Source: Rhodoplanes serenus | GTDB taxonomy: Bacteria > Pseudomonadota > Alphaproteobacteria > Rhizobiales > Xanthobacteraceae | Assembly: GCA_945897515.1 (NCBI GenBank) | Contig: CAMDFO010000012.1 | Coordinates: 26,732-90,731, forward strand | DNA: 64,000 bases | Direction of reading: 5' to 3' | In this document: positions 25,181-39,732 of the stretch, piece by piece | How positions within the stretch are numbered: position 1 is the first letter of the stretch | Layout of the letters: the number at the start of each line of letters is the position of its first letter | Program-made: the position numbers and the translations under genes | Notes under the pieces: model-generated | Database searches by the model: none | Told to the model about the DNA's origin: nothing | Seen by the model: the letters and a program-made list of their open reading frames with translations, nothing else

Positions 25181-26797
25181 ATGCCCGCAGCCCTCGACAA
25201 AAGCTACGACGGGATTGTCATCGGCGCCGGGCACCATGGCATGGTGCTGGGCTCGTACCTTGCCAAGTCCGGGCTCGACATTCTGCTGGTCGATCGGCGG
25301 CTGCACTACGGCGGCGGGCTGTCGACCCAGGAGGTCACGGCGCCGGGCTTCCACCACAATCTGCATTCGATCAATCATTTCCACATCACCGAAACCCCCT
25401 GGTTCAAGGACCTGAACCTCGGCGAACGCGTCACCTATCTCACGCCGCGCTATGAACTCGGCCAGCCGCATCTCGACGGCAGCGTGCTGGTATTTGGCCG
25501 TGATCTCGAGGAAACGCTCGCCAACGTCGCGCGGTTTTCCAAGAAAGACGCGCAGACTTTTCGCGACTGGAACCGCAAGGCTGAGGAGATCACGCGCCGC
25601 ATCTTCCTGCCGGAGCGCTATGCCGAGCCGCTGCCGCAGGCCGAGCGCGAATCGCTGTTATCCAAGAGCGCGATCGGCCGCGAGTTCCTCGAAGTATGCG
25701 CCCGCCAGCCGTTCGACGTGGTGAAGGAACTGTTCGAAAACGAGCACGTGCAACTGCTGTTCCTGTTCAAGGTGTCGCTGTTCGGCACCTGGTTGGTCGA
25801 CACCATGTCGAAGACCAGCCCGATGGGCTCGGTAATCCGGGCGTTCGACCTGGAGAGTGGCTACCAGCTCTGCCAGGGCGGCTCGTTCAATCTGGCGCGC
25901 GGGCTGATGGAGACGTTCATCGCCGCGGGCGGGCGATACCAGCCGCAGGTCAACATCGAGCGAATCCTGATCGAGGGAGGCAAGGCCACCGGGATCGTTC
26001 TGGCGGACGGCCGCACGGTGCGGGCCAAACAGTTCGTCGCGAGCACGCTCGATGTGCACCAGACGTTCGAGAATCTGATCGGCCGCGAGCAATTGCCGGC
26101 GGCTTACCGCAAGAAGATCGACGATTTCCAGTACACCAAGTGGTCGATCTTCGGTCTGCACCTGGCATTGAATGAGCCGGTCCGTTTGCATGCGGAAAAA
26201 TTCGACCCGAACATCCATCGCACCATGAAATGGAGCCTCGGCGCCGAGACCATGGACGACCTGATGGCGGCGCATAAGGACGTGATGGCAGGCCGAGTGC
26301 CGGAGATCGTGCAGTTCGGCGCGGGGCCGTTGAGCGTGCTCGATCCGACCCAGGCGCCGCCCGGCAAGCACACGCAATACGCATGGCACGTGATGCCGCT
26401 CGATCCGGATATCGGTGAGCAGGACTACGAGGATTTCAAGCGCGAGTTCGCCGACCGGATCATCGAGAAGTGGTCGCGCTACGCGTCGAACATGACGCGC
26501 AAGAACATCGTCGCGCAGCATGTCTATACGGCGCGCGAATACGTTGCGCAGTTTCCGCAGATGCGCGGTGGCGACATTTTCATGGGCGCGTTCAACGCCG
26601 AGCAGGTGATGTACAACCACTTCGGCTACCGCACGCCGGTCGAGCGGCTGTACATGGCGGGATCGGCGACGCATCCCGGCGGCGCGATCTCCGGCGGCGG
26701 CGGCTATATCAGCGCGGGGGTGATTGCGCGCGATCTCGGGCTGAAGCTGTGGTGGCAGCCGTGGGATGCGCGGGAGGCGTTGGAGAAGGTGGTGTAA
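25181..26797 (+). CDS. FAD-dependent phytoene-dehydrogenase-like oxidoreductase
   Basis: 538 residues. N-terminal dinucleotide-binding motif GIVIGAGHHGMVLGSYLAKS and the C-terminal FAD-binding MAGSATHPGGAISGGGGYIS, as in CrtI/COG1233 flavoproteins. No membrane segment. The family includes carotenoid desaturases and many uncharacterised amine or retinol-type oxidoreductases; no carotenoid genes are nearby, so a desaturase role is unlikely here. The substrate is unknown. It lies alone between fabI and katG. Confidence 0.88.
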   Translation: MPAALDKSYDGIVIGAGHHGMVLGSYLAKSGLDILLVDRRLHYGGGLSTQEVTAPGFHHNLHSINHFHITETPWFKDLNLGERVTYLTPRYELGQPHLDGSVLVFGRDLEETLANVARFSKKDAQTFRDWNRKAEEITRRIFLPERYAEPLPQAERESLLSKSAIGREFLEVCARQPFDVVKELFENEHVQLLFLFKVSLFGTWLVDTMSKTSPMGSVIRAFDLESGYQLCQGGSFNLARGLMETFIAAGGRYQPQVNIERILIEGGKATGIVLADGRTVRAKQFVASTLDVHQTFENLIGREQLPAAYRKKIDDFQYTKWSIFGLHLALNEPVRLHAEKFDPNIHRTMKWSLGAETMDDLMAAHKDVMAGRVPEIVQFGAGPLSVLDPTQAPPGKHTQYAWHVMPLDPDIGEQDYEDFKREFADRIIEKWSRYASNMTRKNIVAQHVYTAREYVAQFPQMRGGDIFMGAFNAEQVMYNHFGYRTPVERLYMAGSATHPGGAISGGGGYISAGVIARDLGLKLWWQPWDAREALEKVV

Positions 26798-26826
26798 CGC
26801 GCGCCGCCATTGCCACACACTCCGCT

Positions 26827-26938
26827 GTCATGCCCGGGCTTGACCCGGGCATCCATGAGATGGTGCGGCGAAGGCATCCTTACGAGGTGCGTTTGCGGCG
26901 AGTGTTCATGGATTGCCGGGTCAAGCCCGGCAATGACA
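26827..26938. repeat. GTCAT/ATGAC palindromic repeat
   Basis: GTCATGCCCGGGCTTGACCC is mirrored by TGCCGGGTCAAGCCCGGCAA then TGACA; spacer about 60 bases. Very similar to the copy at 25005. Confidence 0.85.
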
Positions 26939-26966
26939 ATCGAAAGAGGTCGCCCCAGGCCATGTT

Positions 26967-27004
26967 CAAAAAAACAAAGGCCGGGATGCTTGCGCATCCC
27001 GGCC
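26967..27004 (-). terminator. intrinsic terminator of katG
   Basis: Minus strand: perfect 11-bp stem GGCCGGGATGC/GCATCCCGGCC with a four-base loop, followed by TTTGTTTTTTT. Located 84 bases after the katG stop. Confidence 0.85.
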
Positions 27005-27087
27005 TCTCGCTGCGGCCTATCGCGGGTTCAGGCGCGACAGGCCGCGCGGTTCTTAGCCTCGGGTCACTCCGCGGCCTGCAGCATCGG

Positions 27088-29346
<2,259 letters not shown>

Positions 29347-30327
29347 ATGAAGGTGATCACCTTGAGACAGTTGAGATATCTCGGCACGCTCGCAGAGCAC
29401 CGGCACTTCGGCAAGGCCGCCAAGGCCTGTGCGGTGACGCAACCGGCGCTGTCCATGCAGATCCAGGCTCTAGAGGCGGAGCTCGGCGTGCCGCTGGTCG
29501 AGCGGCGGCCTGGCGAGGTGGCATTCACCGACATTGGTCTCGAGGTGGCGCGCCGCGCCGAGCGGGTGCTGGCGGCGACGCGCGATCTTGCCGACTTCGC
29601 GCGCCACCGCGGGCGGCCGCTCACAGGGCGGATGCAGTTCGGCGTGATCCCCTCGATCGCGCCCTATGTGCTGCCGAAAATCCTGCCGGCGCTGCAGCGG
29701 CGCTATCCGGACCTGCGCGTCGAACTCCGCGAGACGCAGACGCACGCGCTGATCGACGAGCTGCACCGCGGCGCGCTCGATGTCATCATGCTGGCACTGC
29801 CGGTCGACAACGCCGAGATCGAAAGCATCCGCCTGTTCGACGATCCGTTCCTGCTCGCGGTGCCATCGACCGACAATCGCCCGGAGAGCGTCCGCGTCAG
29901 CGAGCAAGACATCGACACGCAGCGGCTCATCCTGCTGGAGGAGGGCCACTGCCTGCGCGATCAGGCGCTCGCCGTCTGCTCCAGCTCGCGCCGCGACGTC
30001 AGCCTGGGCGCGACCAGTCTTGCAACCGTCATGCAGATGGTTGCCAATGGTTACGGTATCACCCTGCTGCCGCGCGTCGCGGTCGACGTCGAGGTCCGGG
30101 ATGAGCGGGTGAAGCTGCTGCGGTTCTCCGAACCCGCGCCTGGCCGCACCGTCGGCCTGGCGTGGCGGCGCACATCGCCGCGCAAGGTGGATTTCATGGC
30201 TCTGGGCCAGCTCATCACCGAGACGCTGGGAGTAGGGGAGGCGCCACGCCGCACCCGGACCGCGGCTGGCGGCAGTTCGGCCGCACCCGGCTATCCGAAA
30301 AAGCGGAAGCCTCGGCCGGCTGGATGA
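29347..30327 (+). CDS. oxyR: OxyR, LysR-type peroxide sensor
   Basis: 326 residues. The N-terminal helix-turn-helix is LRQLRYLGTLAEHRHFGKAA to QPALSMQIQALE. The redox pair is visible as GHCLRDQALAVC, cysteines 202 and 211, nine apart like E. coli Cys199 and Cys208, so disulfide switching by peroxide is expected. A basic tail (KKRKPRPAG) follows the effector domain and is a little longer than usual. It should activate the divergent katG. Confidence 0.96.
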   Translation: MKVITLRQLRYLGTLAEHRHFGKAAKACAVTQPALSMQIQALEAELGVPLVERRPGEVAFTDIGLEVARRAERVLAATRDLADFARHRGRPLTGRMQFGVIPSIAPYVLPKILPALQRRYPDLRVELRETQTHALIDELHRGALDVIMLALPVDNAEIESIRLFDDPFLLAVPSTDNRPESVRVSEQDIDTQRLILLEEGHCLRDQALAVCSSSRRDVSLGATSLATVMQMVANGYGITLLPRVAVDVEVRDERVKLLRFSEPAPGRTVGLAWRRTSPRKVDFMALGQLITETLGVGEAPRRTRTAAGGSSAAPGYPKKRKPRPAG

Positions 30328-30414
30328 ACTAGGCTGCGTCCGGGAGATCGGGGTCCGGATTGGCGCGCAAGACATGCGCCGACCGGCCATCGGTCGGGGG
30401 AGGGGTCGTCCGGC

Positions 30415-32817
30415 ATGCAGCGAGGCATGTTCGCGGCTGGCGCTGGAGAGGCAGCTTCGCAGGCGGCAAGCCCTGCGCAGGCCGACACGGCCGTGTCCGA
30501 ACGCGATCCCTCGATCCAGCAGCTTCTCACTGCAAGCGGCGCGATCGGCGCGATCTGGCTCGTCGCCGTGACGTGGCGGGTGTTTCTGGATGCCGTCGCG
30601 CCTTGGGATTCCAAGAACCAGTTTTACGCGTTCTTCCGTTTCCTGGCGTCGAGCATCCATTCCGGCGCGACGCCGTTCTGGAATCCGTACCACTACGGCG
30701 GCCACCCGGGCGTGGCCGATCCGCAGTCGCTGGTGTTTGCGCCGCTGTTCGTGCTGTGGGCGCTGTTCGACGCCGCGCCTTCGATGCTGGCGTTCGATCT
30801 GATCGTCTACGCGCACCTGCTCGCCGGCGGCCTCGCGCTCGGCGTGTTCGGCTGGCGTGCCGGCTGGCCGCCGGTGGCCTGCGTGCTCGCGGCGGTGGTG
30901 TTCATGTTCGGCGCCGGTGCGTCGGGCCGCCTGCATCATACCGGCGTCATCGTCACCTATGCGCTGTTTCCGCCGGCGTTGCTGCTGCTGCAGCTTGCGT
31001 TGCAACGGCGTTCGATTCCGATCGCGCTCGGCTTTGCCGTGGTCGCCTCGGCGCTGGCGCTGGGACGCAACCAGGTCGCGCTGTTGTTCTGCTTCGTGCT
31101 GGCCGCGGCGGCGGTGGCGGAAATCGTGAGCGACGAGCGGCCGCTCCGCTATCTCGCCGCGCGCGTGCCCGTGCTGGCCGTCATGGCGATCGCCGGCGTC
31201 GTGCTCATCGCCGCGCCGATGCTGCTGACGATGCAGTTCGCAGCGCTGTCGAACCGTCCGCACGTCGTCATCGAACGTGCGCTCGAAGCATCGCTCTATC
31301 CCGCCAATCTCGCGACGCTGGCGGTGCCGAACATTTTCGGCTCGCACGAATTCCCGCCGTGGGGACCGAACTACCAGACTGCGCCGGAGGTCGCAGCGGT
31401 CGACGAATCGTTCAACTACATGTTTGTCGGTTCGGTGCCGGTCGTGCTGCTGCTCTGGTTCGGGATCGTTGGCGGATGGGCGTGGCGGCCCGGCCGCGTG
31501 CTGATCGCATCCGTGCTGGCGGTCGCGCTGCTGTACATGCTCGGCCGCTACACGCCGCTGTTCGGCTGGGCGTTCGCCTGGGTGCCGGGCGTCAGCCTGT
31601 TCCGCCGCCCGGTGGACGGCAGCTTCGTGTTCCTGGCGGCGCTGGCGATCCTGACCGGCACGCTGCTCACGGACTACATCCGCCAGGGCCTGCCGCGCCG
31701 CCGGCTGCTGCTCGGCGCCGTGACTGTGGCCTCCGCGCTCGCGATCGTCGCATGGGCGGTGATCTTTTCGGCGCGCAGCGGCCGCGCCGCCGCTGCGGCG
31801 TTTGAAGTCCTGCGGATGGCTCCGATCCCGGTGCTGGCGGTCGCGCTGCTGGCGCTGGCGCGCGGCGCCCCGGCCCGGCGGTGGGCCGCGGCCGGAGTTG
31901 CAACCATCGCGATCGCGGAATTGCTGTGGTGGAACGCGGCGTCGCGGATGAATGCCGAAGCCCGCGATCATTATGCCGTGCTCGAACAGCCCGCGCCGTT
32001 CGATGCCGCCGCGCTCGAAGTTCTGGAGCGCGAGATCAACGAGCGGCACCGCAACGGCGAGCGCCCGCGCGTTGAGATCATGGGTGTCGGCGGGCCCTGG
32101 CAGAATCTGGCGGTGGTGCGCGGCCTGGAAGCGATCAACGGCTACAACCCGCTGCGCATCGGCATCTACGACAAGCTGATCGCGCCGGGCGAGACCACGT
32201 ATCTCTCGGAGCAGCGCAGCTTCCCGGCATCGTTCGACGGCTACGATTGCGCGATGGCGCGCGCGCTGGGACTGGAATACGTCGTGCTCGACCGGCCGAT
32301 CGAAAAGGTCCCGCATCTCGCCAAGCGTCCGGCCGCCGATCTTCTGCACGGCGGCCCGCGGGTGTGGATCTATCGGATGCGCAACCCGATGCCGCGGCTG
32401 GCGTTCGCCACGCGTTTCCAGGTCGCCGATGCCGACGGCGTGGGCCGCGCCGGCGAGCTCCTGGTCAGCCCGTCGTCGGATCGCGTGCTGTTTGACGACG
32501 ACACGCCGCCGCTCGGCGCTTACTGGTCGCTGCCGCCGGGTCAGGGCGGCTCGGCGCGCATTGTGTCATGGCGGCCGGACCGGATCGAAATCGAGGCAGA
32601 GTCGCCGCATGGCGGCATGCTGGCGCTGCACGAGACGTTCTATCCGGGCTGGATCGCGGAAATCGACGGCAAGCGGTCCCGCATCCTGCGCGCCGACGTT
32701 CTGTTCCGCGGGCTCGAAGTGCCGGCGGGTACCCGCCGCGTGGTGTTTCGTTATGCGCCGTTCTCGCTGGAGAACCTGGCCGGCGCGTGGGCGACGGTGC
32801 TGCACCGGCCGCATTGA
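30415..32817 (+). CDS. polytopic membrane protein, YfhO-like
   Basis: 800 residues. About a dozen hydrophobic segments span residues 40-510 and a soluble C-terminal domain follows. Early motif NPYHYGGHPGVADPQSLVFAP resembles the loop of GT-C-type glycosyltransferases and YfhO (bacterial membrane protein) family. The C-terminal half is beta-rich (FYPGWIAEIDGKRSRILRAD, then FRGLEVPAGTRRVVFRYAP) as in YfhO. A role in transferring sugars from polyprenyl carriers to an envelope polymer is inferred. A strong hairpin follows it, shared with pnp. Confidence 0.75.
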   Translation: MQRGMFAAGAGEAASQAASPAQADTAVSERDPSIQQLLTASGAIGAIWLVAVTWRVFLDAVAPWDSKNQFYAFFRFLASSIHSGATPFWNPYHYGGHPGVADPQSLVFAPLFVLWALFDAAPSMLAFDLIVYAHLLAGGLALGVFGWRAGWPPVACVLAAVVFMFGAGASGRLHHTGVIVTYALFPPALLLLQLALQRRSIPIALGFAVVASALALGRNQVALLFCFVLAAAAVAEIVSDERPLRYLAARVPVLAVMAIAGVVLIAAPMLLTMQFAALSNRPHVVIERALEASLYPANLATLAVPNIFGSHEFPPWGPNYQTAPEVAAVDESFNYMFVGSVPVVLLLWFGIVGGWAWRPGRVLIASVLAVALLYMLGRYTPLFGWAFAWVPGVSLFRRPVDGSFVFLAALAILTGTLLTDYIRQGLPRRRLLLGAVTVASALAIVAWAVIFSARSGRAAAAAFEVLRMAPIPVLAVALLALARGAPARRWAAAGVATIAIAELLWWNAASRMNAEARDHYAVLEQPAPFDAAALEVLEREINERHRNGERPRVEIMGVGGPWQNLAVVRGLEAINGYNPLRIGIYDKLIAPGETTYLSEQRSFPASFDGYDCAMARALGLEYVVLDRPIEKVPHLAKRPAADLLHGGPRVWIYRMRNPMPRLAFATRFQVADADGVGRAGELLVSPSSDRVLFDDDTPPLGAYWSLPPGQGGSARIVSWRPDRIEIEAESPHGGMLALHETFYPGWIAEIDGKRSRILRADVLFRGLEVPAGTRRVVFRYAPFSLENLAGAWATVLHRPH

Positions 32818-32850
32818 GGCGGGCGCAGCGGAGCCTGCTCGCGCAAACAA

Positions 32851-32876
32851 AAAGGGCGGCCTCGCGGCCGCCCTTT
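32851..32876 (-). terminator. terminator of pnp (possibly bidirectional)
   Basis: Perfect 11-bp stem AAAGGGCGGCC/GGCCGCCCTTT with loop TCGC. On the minus strand it is followed by TTTTTGTTT-like bases, suiting pnp; on the plus strand it can also serve the YfhO-like gene ending at 32817. Confidence 0.85.
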
Positions 32877-32898
32877 GCAGTTATCGTAAGTGACGCCG

Positions 32899-35043
<2,145 letters not shown>

Positions 35044-35263
35044 TGCGATTGTCTTTCATGGTTTTCGCGAAGGGGCGAACGCCATGAGCAAGACGGCGAG
35101 ACGCTGTCGCGCGCGGCGCGATCTGAAACAGCATCCGGCGATCCTGCCATGGCCTTCGTGCCTCCGTTGAGGCGAACCGGCGCACATTGCGCCCGGTTCA
35201 AAATCGGCAGCATCCTCGCTGCCGGAGGAAATGACGGACGATACATAAGCATCCGTCTTACTG

Positions 35264-35286
35264 CGCGCGCGGAAACGCCGCGCGCG
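35264..35286 (-). promoter_or_regulatory. rpsO-pnp intergenic hairpin
   Basis: Perfect 9-bp stem CGCGCGCGG/CCGCGCGCG with a five-base loop, starting six bases after the rpsO stop. No T-run follows, so it is not a standard terminator; an RNase processing or stability site between rpsO and pnp is the likely role, as known for pnp leaders elsewhere. Confidence 0.5.
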
Positions 35287-35292
35287 AATTGC

Positions 35293-35562
35293 TTAGCGGC
35301 GAATGCCGAGCTTTTCGATCAGCGTCCGGTAACGGGCTTCATCCTTGCGCCGGAGGTAATCGAGCAACTGGCGGCGCTGGGACACCATCTTCAGCAGCCC
35401 GCGACGCGAATGGTTGTCCTTGACGTGAGCCTTGAAGTGCTCGGTCAGGGTGGTGATCCGTTCGGTCAGGATTGCGACCTGGACTTCGGGCGAACCGGTG
35501 TCGCCGGTCTTCGTCGCATACGACTTGATAACTTCAGCCTTGCGGCCGGTGGATAGCGACAT
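35293..35562 (-). CDS. rpsO: 30S ribosomal protein S15
   Basis: 89 residues, the exact usual length when started at the ATG at 35562. Typical segments: [19 protein letters not shown] and [20 protein letters not shown]. It binds 16S rRNA early in small-subunit assembly. Two bases separate it from truB. Confidence 0.99.
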   Translation of the reverse strand: MSLSTGRKAEVIKSYATKTGDTGSPEVQVAILTERITTLTEHFKAHVKDNHSRRGLLKMVSQRRQLLDYLRRKDEARYRTLIEKLGIRR

Positions 35563-35564
35563 CG

Positions 35565-36596
35565 TCAAATGACCTTTTGTAGACCGCGGCTTCCCACCAG
35601 ACCGGTCAGGTTGAACACGCGCTTGGGGACGATCTCACCTTGATCCACTTCGGCCAGGGCCACGAGACGGCCCGATGCCGTGACGTAGACCGTACCGCGG
35701 AAGATGGGAGCATCCCGTCCGCGCAACAAAACGGCTTGGCCCCTCTGGAGCCTTGCCGCATCTGCACCGCTAACGGCCAGCGCCGGGATGTCGTCCAGCG
35801 CGGTCTCAACGGGCATGAGCGCGTCGGCGAGGCGAGCCTCACCGGCGGCCGCTCTATGACACAGGGTGGTCAGTTGTTCCAGCGAAATCATCGTTTCCTG
35901 GCCCAATGGGCCCACCGCCTGGCGCCGCAGCGCCTCGATATGGCCGTGGCAGCCCAGGGCCCGCCCCATGTCGCGGGCCAGCGAGCGCACATAGGTGCCC
36001 TTGCCGCATTCGGCCTCGAATTCGGCATGGTCGGGGTCGGGGACGCCGATCAGGGCGAGCCGGTAGATTTCCACGGTCCGGGCCTGGAGGTCGACGGTTT
36101 CGCCGTCGCGGGCAAGGTCGTAGGCCCGCTCGCCCTGGATCTTGATGGCCGAATATTGCGGCGGAACCTGCTGGATCGACCCGGTGTAGGCCGGTAGCAG
36201 CGCCTCGATCGCCTCGCGGGTCGGCCGCGCGTCGCTGATGGCCACGCTGCGGCCGTCGGCGTCGTCGGTGTCGCGCTCGTCGCCCCAGCGCACCATGAAC
36301 CGGTAGGACTTGCGGCCGTCCATCACGAACGGGACCGTCTTGGTGGCTTCGCCGAGCGCGATCGGCAGGCAGCCGGAGGCCAGCGGATCGAGCGTGCCGG
36401 CATGGCCGGCGCTGGCGGCCTGGAACAGCCGCTTCACCTGGCTGACTGCGTGGGTCGAGGTCATGCCGACCGGCTTGTCGAGCACGACCCAGCCATGCAC
36501 GGCACGCTTCTCGCGGCGGAATTGTTTTTTGTTTTTTGCTTCCGCGGCCGGCTGCGGCGGGGGAACAACAGGAACGTCCGGCGAATCGGTTGTCAT
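35565..36596 (-). CDS. truB: tRNA pseudouridine-55 synthase
   Basis: 343 residues. The catalytic aspartate lies in [34 protein letters not shown], then [19 protein letters not shown] and [15 protein letters not shown] are TruB marks. It converts U55 of the T-loop to pseudouridine. Its start overlaps the rbfA stop by the ATGA arrangement. Confidence 0.98.
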   Translation of the reverse strand: MTTDSPDVPVVPPPQPAAEAKNKKQFRREKRAVHGWVVLDKPVGMTSTHAVSQVKRLFQAASAGHAGTLDPLASGCLPIALGEATKTVPFVMDGRKSYRFMVRWGDERDTDDADGRSVAISDARPTREAIEALLPAYTGSIQQVPPQYSAIKIQGERAYDLARDGETVDLQARTVEIYRLALIGVPDPDHAEFEAECGKGTYVRSLARDMGRALGCHGHIEALRRQAVGPLGQETMISLEQLTTLCHRAAAGEARLADALMPVETALDDIPALAVSGADAARLQRGQAVLLRGRDAPIFRGTVYVTASGRLVALAEVDQGEIVPKRVFNLTGLVGSRGLQKVI

Positions 36597-37006
36597 TCTT
36601 TGTCTGATTTGTCTTCGAGGTCGCGCCGTACCGCCGGTGTTCTCAAAAGCTTCTCGATCCGTTCCGCTTCTGCGAATCGTTCGTCGACGTGGAATCGAAG
36701 GTCGGGAGAAAATTTTAAGTTAACGCGATGCGCGATCTCGCCGCGCAGGTAGCGCTTGTTGTTCTCCAGCGCCTCGACGACGGCCTCGGCGTCGCGGCCG
36801 CCGAGCGGCATCACATAGATCGTGGCGAGGCGCAGGTCGCCGCTCATGCGCACTTCCGGCACGGTGATGAGATGGCCTTCGAGCACCGGGTCGTGCACCT
36901 CGCCGCGCGTCAGCATGTCTGAGATGGCGTGGCGGATCAGCTCGCCGACGCGCAGCGCGCGCTGCGATGGCTCGCCTGTGCCTTCTCGGTGTTTTTTGCG
37001 TGCCAT
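36593..37006 (-). CDS. rbfA: ribosome-binding factor A
   Basis: 137 residues from the ATG at 37006. A longer frame from 37057 would begin inside the adjacent palindromic repeat. KH-like fold: [41 protein letters not shown], and [22 protein letters not shown]. It assists maturation of the 16S rRNA 5' end, important in the cold. Overlaps truB by four bases (ATGA). Confidence 0.97.
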   Translation of the reverse strand: MARKKHREGTGEPSQRALRVGELIRHAISDMLTRGEVHDPVLEGHLITVPEVRMSGDLRLATIYVMPLGGRDAEAVVEALENNKRYLRGEIAHRVNLKFSPDLRFHVDERFAEAERIEKLLRTPAVRRDLEDKSDKE

Positions 37007-37015
37007 GGGTTCGGT

Positions 37016-37105
37016 GTCATGCCCGGGCTTGACCCGGGCATCCATCGTTTCGAGCAAATTCCGTGTCGTTGCAGATGGATTGCCGGGTCAAGCCCGGCAA
37101 TGACA
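37016..37105. repeat. GTCAT/ATGAC palindromic repeat between infB and rbfA
   Basis: GTCATGCCCGGGCTTGACCC is mirrored by TGCCGGGTCAAGCCCGGCAA then TGACA. It almost fills the gap between infB and rbfA in an essential operon, ten bases from the rbfA start. Confidence 0.85.
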
Positions 37106-37134
37106 GTGCATTATCGCGCGTCTGAGATTTGGAC

Positions 37135-39714
37135 TCAGAGCGAGCGTTGCACCGTCTCCACCCGGTAGCATTCGATGACGTCGCCGGCCCGCATGTCCTG
37201 GTAGCCTTCGAAGGCCATGCCGCATTCCTGGCCGGCGGGAACTTCCCTGGCGTCGTCCTTGAAGCGCTTGAGCTGCGACAGCTTGCCGTCGTGGATCACG
37301 ACGTTGTCGCGGATCAGGCGCACGTTGGCGCCGCGCTCAACCTTGCCGTCGGTGACGCGGCAGCCGGCGATCTTGCCGACCTTCGACACGTTGAAGATTT
37401 CGAGGATCGCCGCGTTGCCGAGCAGCGTCTCGCGCAAGGTCGGAGCCAGCAGGCCCGACATCGCCTTTTTCACGTCGTCGACGAGATCGTAGATGATGTT
37501 GTAGTAGCGGATGTCGACGCTTTCCTGCTCGGCTAGCGCACGCGCTTCCTTGTGGGCGCGCACGTTGAAGCCGATGATCGCCGCGCTCGACGACCGCGAC
37601 AGCGTCACGTCGGACTCGGTGATGCCGCCCACGCCGGAATGGATGACACGCGCCGCCACTTCATCGGTGCCGAGCTTGTCCAGCGAACCCACGATGGCTT
37701 CGAGCGAGCCCTGCACGTCGGCCTTGATGATGAGCGGGAATTCCTTGCGGCCCGTGGTCTTGAGCTGCGACATCATCTGCTCGAGCGAGCCGCGCATGCC
37801 GGTGTTGCGGGCGGTCGACTTCTCGCGCTTCTGGCGGACGCGATAATCGGTGATCTCGCGGGCGCGGGATTCGTTCTCGACCACGGCAAGCAGATCGCCG
37901 GCCTCGGGCGTGCCGGCAAAGCCGAGCACCTCGACCGGCACCGATGGGCCGGCCTCCTGCACGGACTTGCCGGTATCGTTGACCAGCGCGCGCACCCGGC
38001 CCCATTCGGCGCCGGCAACGATGAGATCGCCGATCCGCAGCGTGCCGCGCTGGACCAGCACGGTTGCCACCGGGCCGCGGCCGCGGTCGAGCCGCGCCTC
38101 GATCACGGTGCCTTCGGCGGGGCGCTCAGGATTGGCCTTGAGGTCGAGGATTTCGGCCTGCAGCCCGATCATCTCCAGCAGACGGTCGAGATTGGTCTTC
38201 TTGGTAGCCGAGACTTCGACGTCGACGACGTCGCCGCCCAGCGATTCGACTTGAACCTCATACTGCAGCAGCTCGGTGCGCACGCGCTCCGGCTTGGCGT
38301 CCGGCTTGTCGATCTTGTTGATGGCGACGATCATCGGGACCTTCGCCGCCTTGGCGTGATTGATGGCCTCGACCGTCTGCGGCATGACGCCGTCGTCGGC
38401 GGCCACCACCAGGACCACCAGGTCGGTGACCTTGGCCCCGCGGGCGCGCATCGCGGTGAACGCCGCGTGGCCGGGCGTGTCGATGAAGGTGATCTTGCCG
38501 TGCGATGGCGACGACACCTGATAGGCGCCGATGTGCTGGGTGATGCCGCCGGCTTCGCCGCTCACCACGTCGGTGGCGCGGATCGAATCCAGCAGCGAGG
38601 TCTTGCCGTGATCGACGTGCCCCATCACGGTGACGACCGGCGCGCGCGGCTGGAGGTGGGTCGGATCGTCTTCCTCGGGCCGGCCGGTCATGCCTTGTTC
38701 GACATCGGCTTCGGTGACGCGCTTGACGGTGTGGCCAAGCTCCTCGGCGATGAGCTGGGCGGTGTCGGGATCGATCACGTCGTTGATCGTCGCCATCTGG
38801 CCCTGCTTCATCAGAATCTTGATCACATCGACCGCGCGCTCGGCCATGCGGTTGGCGAGCTCCTGGATCGTGATCGCCTCGGGAATGGTCACCTCGCGGC
38901 TGATCTTTTCCTTCGGCTCGTTGTGGTCCTTCATCTGCCGGCGATTGCGGCGACGGAACGACGCATCCGAACGCTCGCGCACCTCGTCGGCGGTCAACGC
39001 CGTCACCAGCGTCAGGCGGCCGCGCGGCCGTTCGGTTGCGGTCTTGGCCGCGCGTGTCGGCCGCTGCGGAGGCGGAGCCGGACGGGCAGCGCCGCCGCCG
39101 GGACCGCGACGGACCATGCGCGGTCCTTCTTCCTCTTCGGCTTCGAGCTTGGGCCGTCCGCCGGGACCCGGGCGCACCAGCGCCGCCGCGGGGGCAGCGC
39201 CTTCAGGTTCGCCGAAACGCTTCTTGGCGACCTCGTCGGCTTTGCGCTTGGTATCCTCTTCGTGCTTGCGGCGTTCGTCTTCCTCGCGCTTGCGGAATTC
39301 CGCGGCTTCGCGCTCGGTGCGCTCGCTGGCCTCGCGAATGGCGCGGTGCTTCGCCTCTTCCTCGGCGATCTTGCGTTCCTCGGCCTCGCGCAGGCGTGCA
39401 TCGCCGAGCGCGTGGGCGCGGCGGTCGCGCTCCTCGTCGGTCAGGGTTCGCAGCACGACGCCTGAGCTTCGGGGCGGCGCCGCGGCCGGGGCCGGGGGTT
39501 TTGCCGCCACCGGGGCAGCAGCGCGCTTGGGGGCGGGCGCGGGTTCGGGCTTGCCGTCGCTGCCGCGGCGCTTCTTGACCTCGACGACGACCTGCTTGCT
39601 GCGGCCATGACTGAAGCTCTGGCGCACGACGCCAGTCTCCGTGCGCGGCTTCAGCGACAACGTCGACTTGCCAACGCTCAGCGTCTTGCCGTCAGGGGTC
39701 TTGGTTTCAGCCAT
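37135..39714 (-). CDS. infB: translation initiation factor IF-2
   Basis: 859 residues. A charged, coiled N-terminal extension (about 90-260, many E/R/K heptads) precedes the GTPase: G1 GHVDHGKT at 365-372, G3 DTPGHAAF, G4 NKID. Domains II-IV follow, ending with the fMet-tRNA-binding C2 region. It directs initiator tRNA to the 30S subunit. Eighteen bases after ylxR. Confidence 0.99.
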   Translation of the reverse strand: MAETKTPDGKTLSVGKSTLSLKPRTETGVVRQSFSHGRSKQVVVEVKKRRGSDGKPEPAPAPKRAAAPVAAKPPAPAAAPPRSSGVVLRTLTDEERDRRAHALGDARLREAEERKIAEEEAKHRAIREASERTEREAAEFRKREEDERRKHEEDTKRKADEVAKKRFGEPEGAAPAAALVRPGPGGRPKLEAEEEEGPRMVRRGPGGGAARPAPPPQRPTRAAKTATERPRGRLTLVTALTADEVRERSDASFRRRNRRQMKDHNEPKEKISREVTIPEAITIQELANRMAERAVDVIKILMKQGQMATINDVIDPDTAQLIAEELGHTVKRVTEADVEQGMTGRPEEDDPTHLQPRAPVVTVMGHVDHGKTSLLDSIRATDVVSGEAGGITQHIGAYQVSSPSHGKITFIDTPGHAAFTAMRARGAKVTDLVVLVVAADDGVMPQTVEAINHAKAAKVPMIVAINKIDKPDAKPERVRTELLQYEVQVESLGGDVVDVEVSATKKTNLDRLLEMIGLQAEILDLKANPERPAEGTVIEARLDRGRGPVATVLVQRGTLRIGDLIVAGAEWGRVRALVNDTGKSVQEAGPSVPVEVLGFAGTPEAGDLLAVVENESRAREITDYRVRQKREKSTARNTGMRGSLEQMMSQLKTTGRKEFPLIIKADVQGSLEAIVGSLDKLGTDEVAARVIHSGVGGITESDVTLSRSSSAAIIGFNVRAHKEARALAEQESVDIRYYNIIYDLVDDVKKAMSGLLAPTLRETLLGNAAILEIFNVSKVGKIAGCRVTDGKVERGANVRLIRDNVVIHDGKLSQLKRFKDDAREVPAGQECGMAFEGYQDMRAGDVIECYRVETVQRSL

Positions 39715-39732
39715 TCAGGTCCCAGTTCCATC

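Noticed and set aside
25181..26797. Calling the FAD oxidoreductase a carotenoid desaturase (crtI)
   Set aside because: No crtB, crtE or other carotenoid gene is nearby and the family is functionally broad.
29470..32349. A 959-residue minus-strand frame opposite oxyR and the YfhO-like gene
   Set aside because: Extremely rich in Arg, His and Gln, typical of antisense reading in high-GC DNA.
35083..35169. 28-codon frame in the rpsO-pnp gap on the plus strand
   Set aside because: Arginine-rich, no ribosome site, and antisense to the pnp leader.
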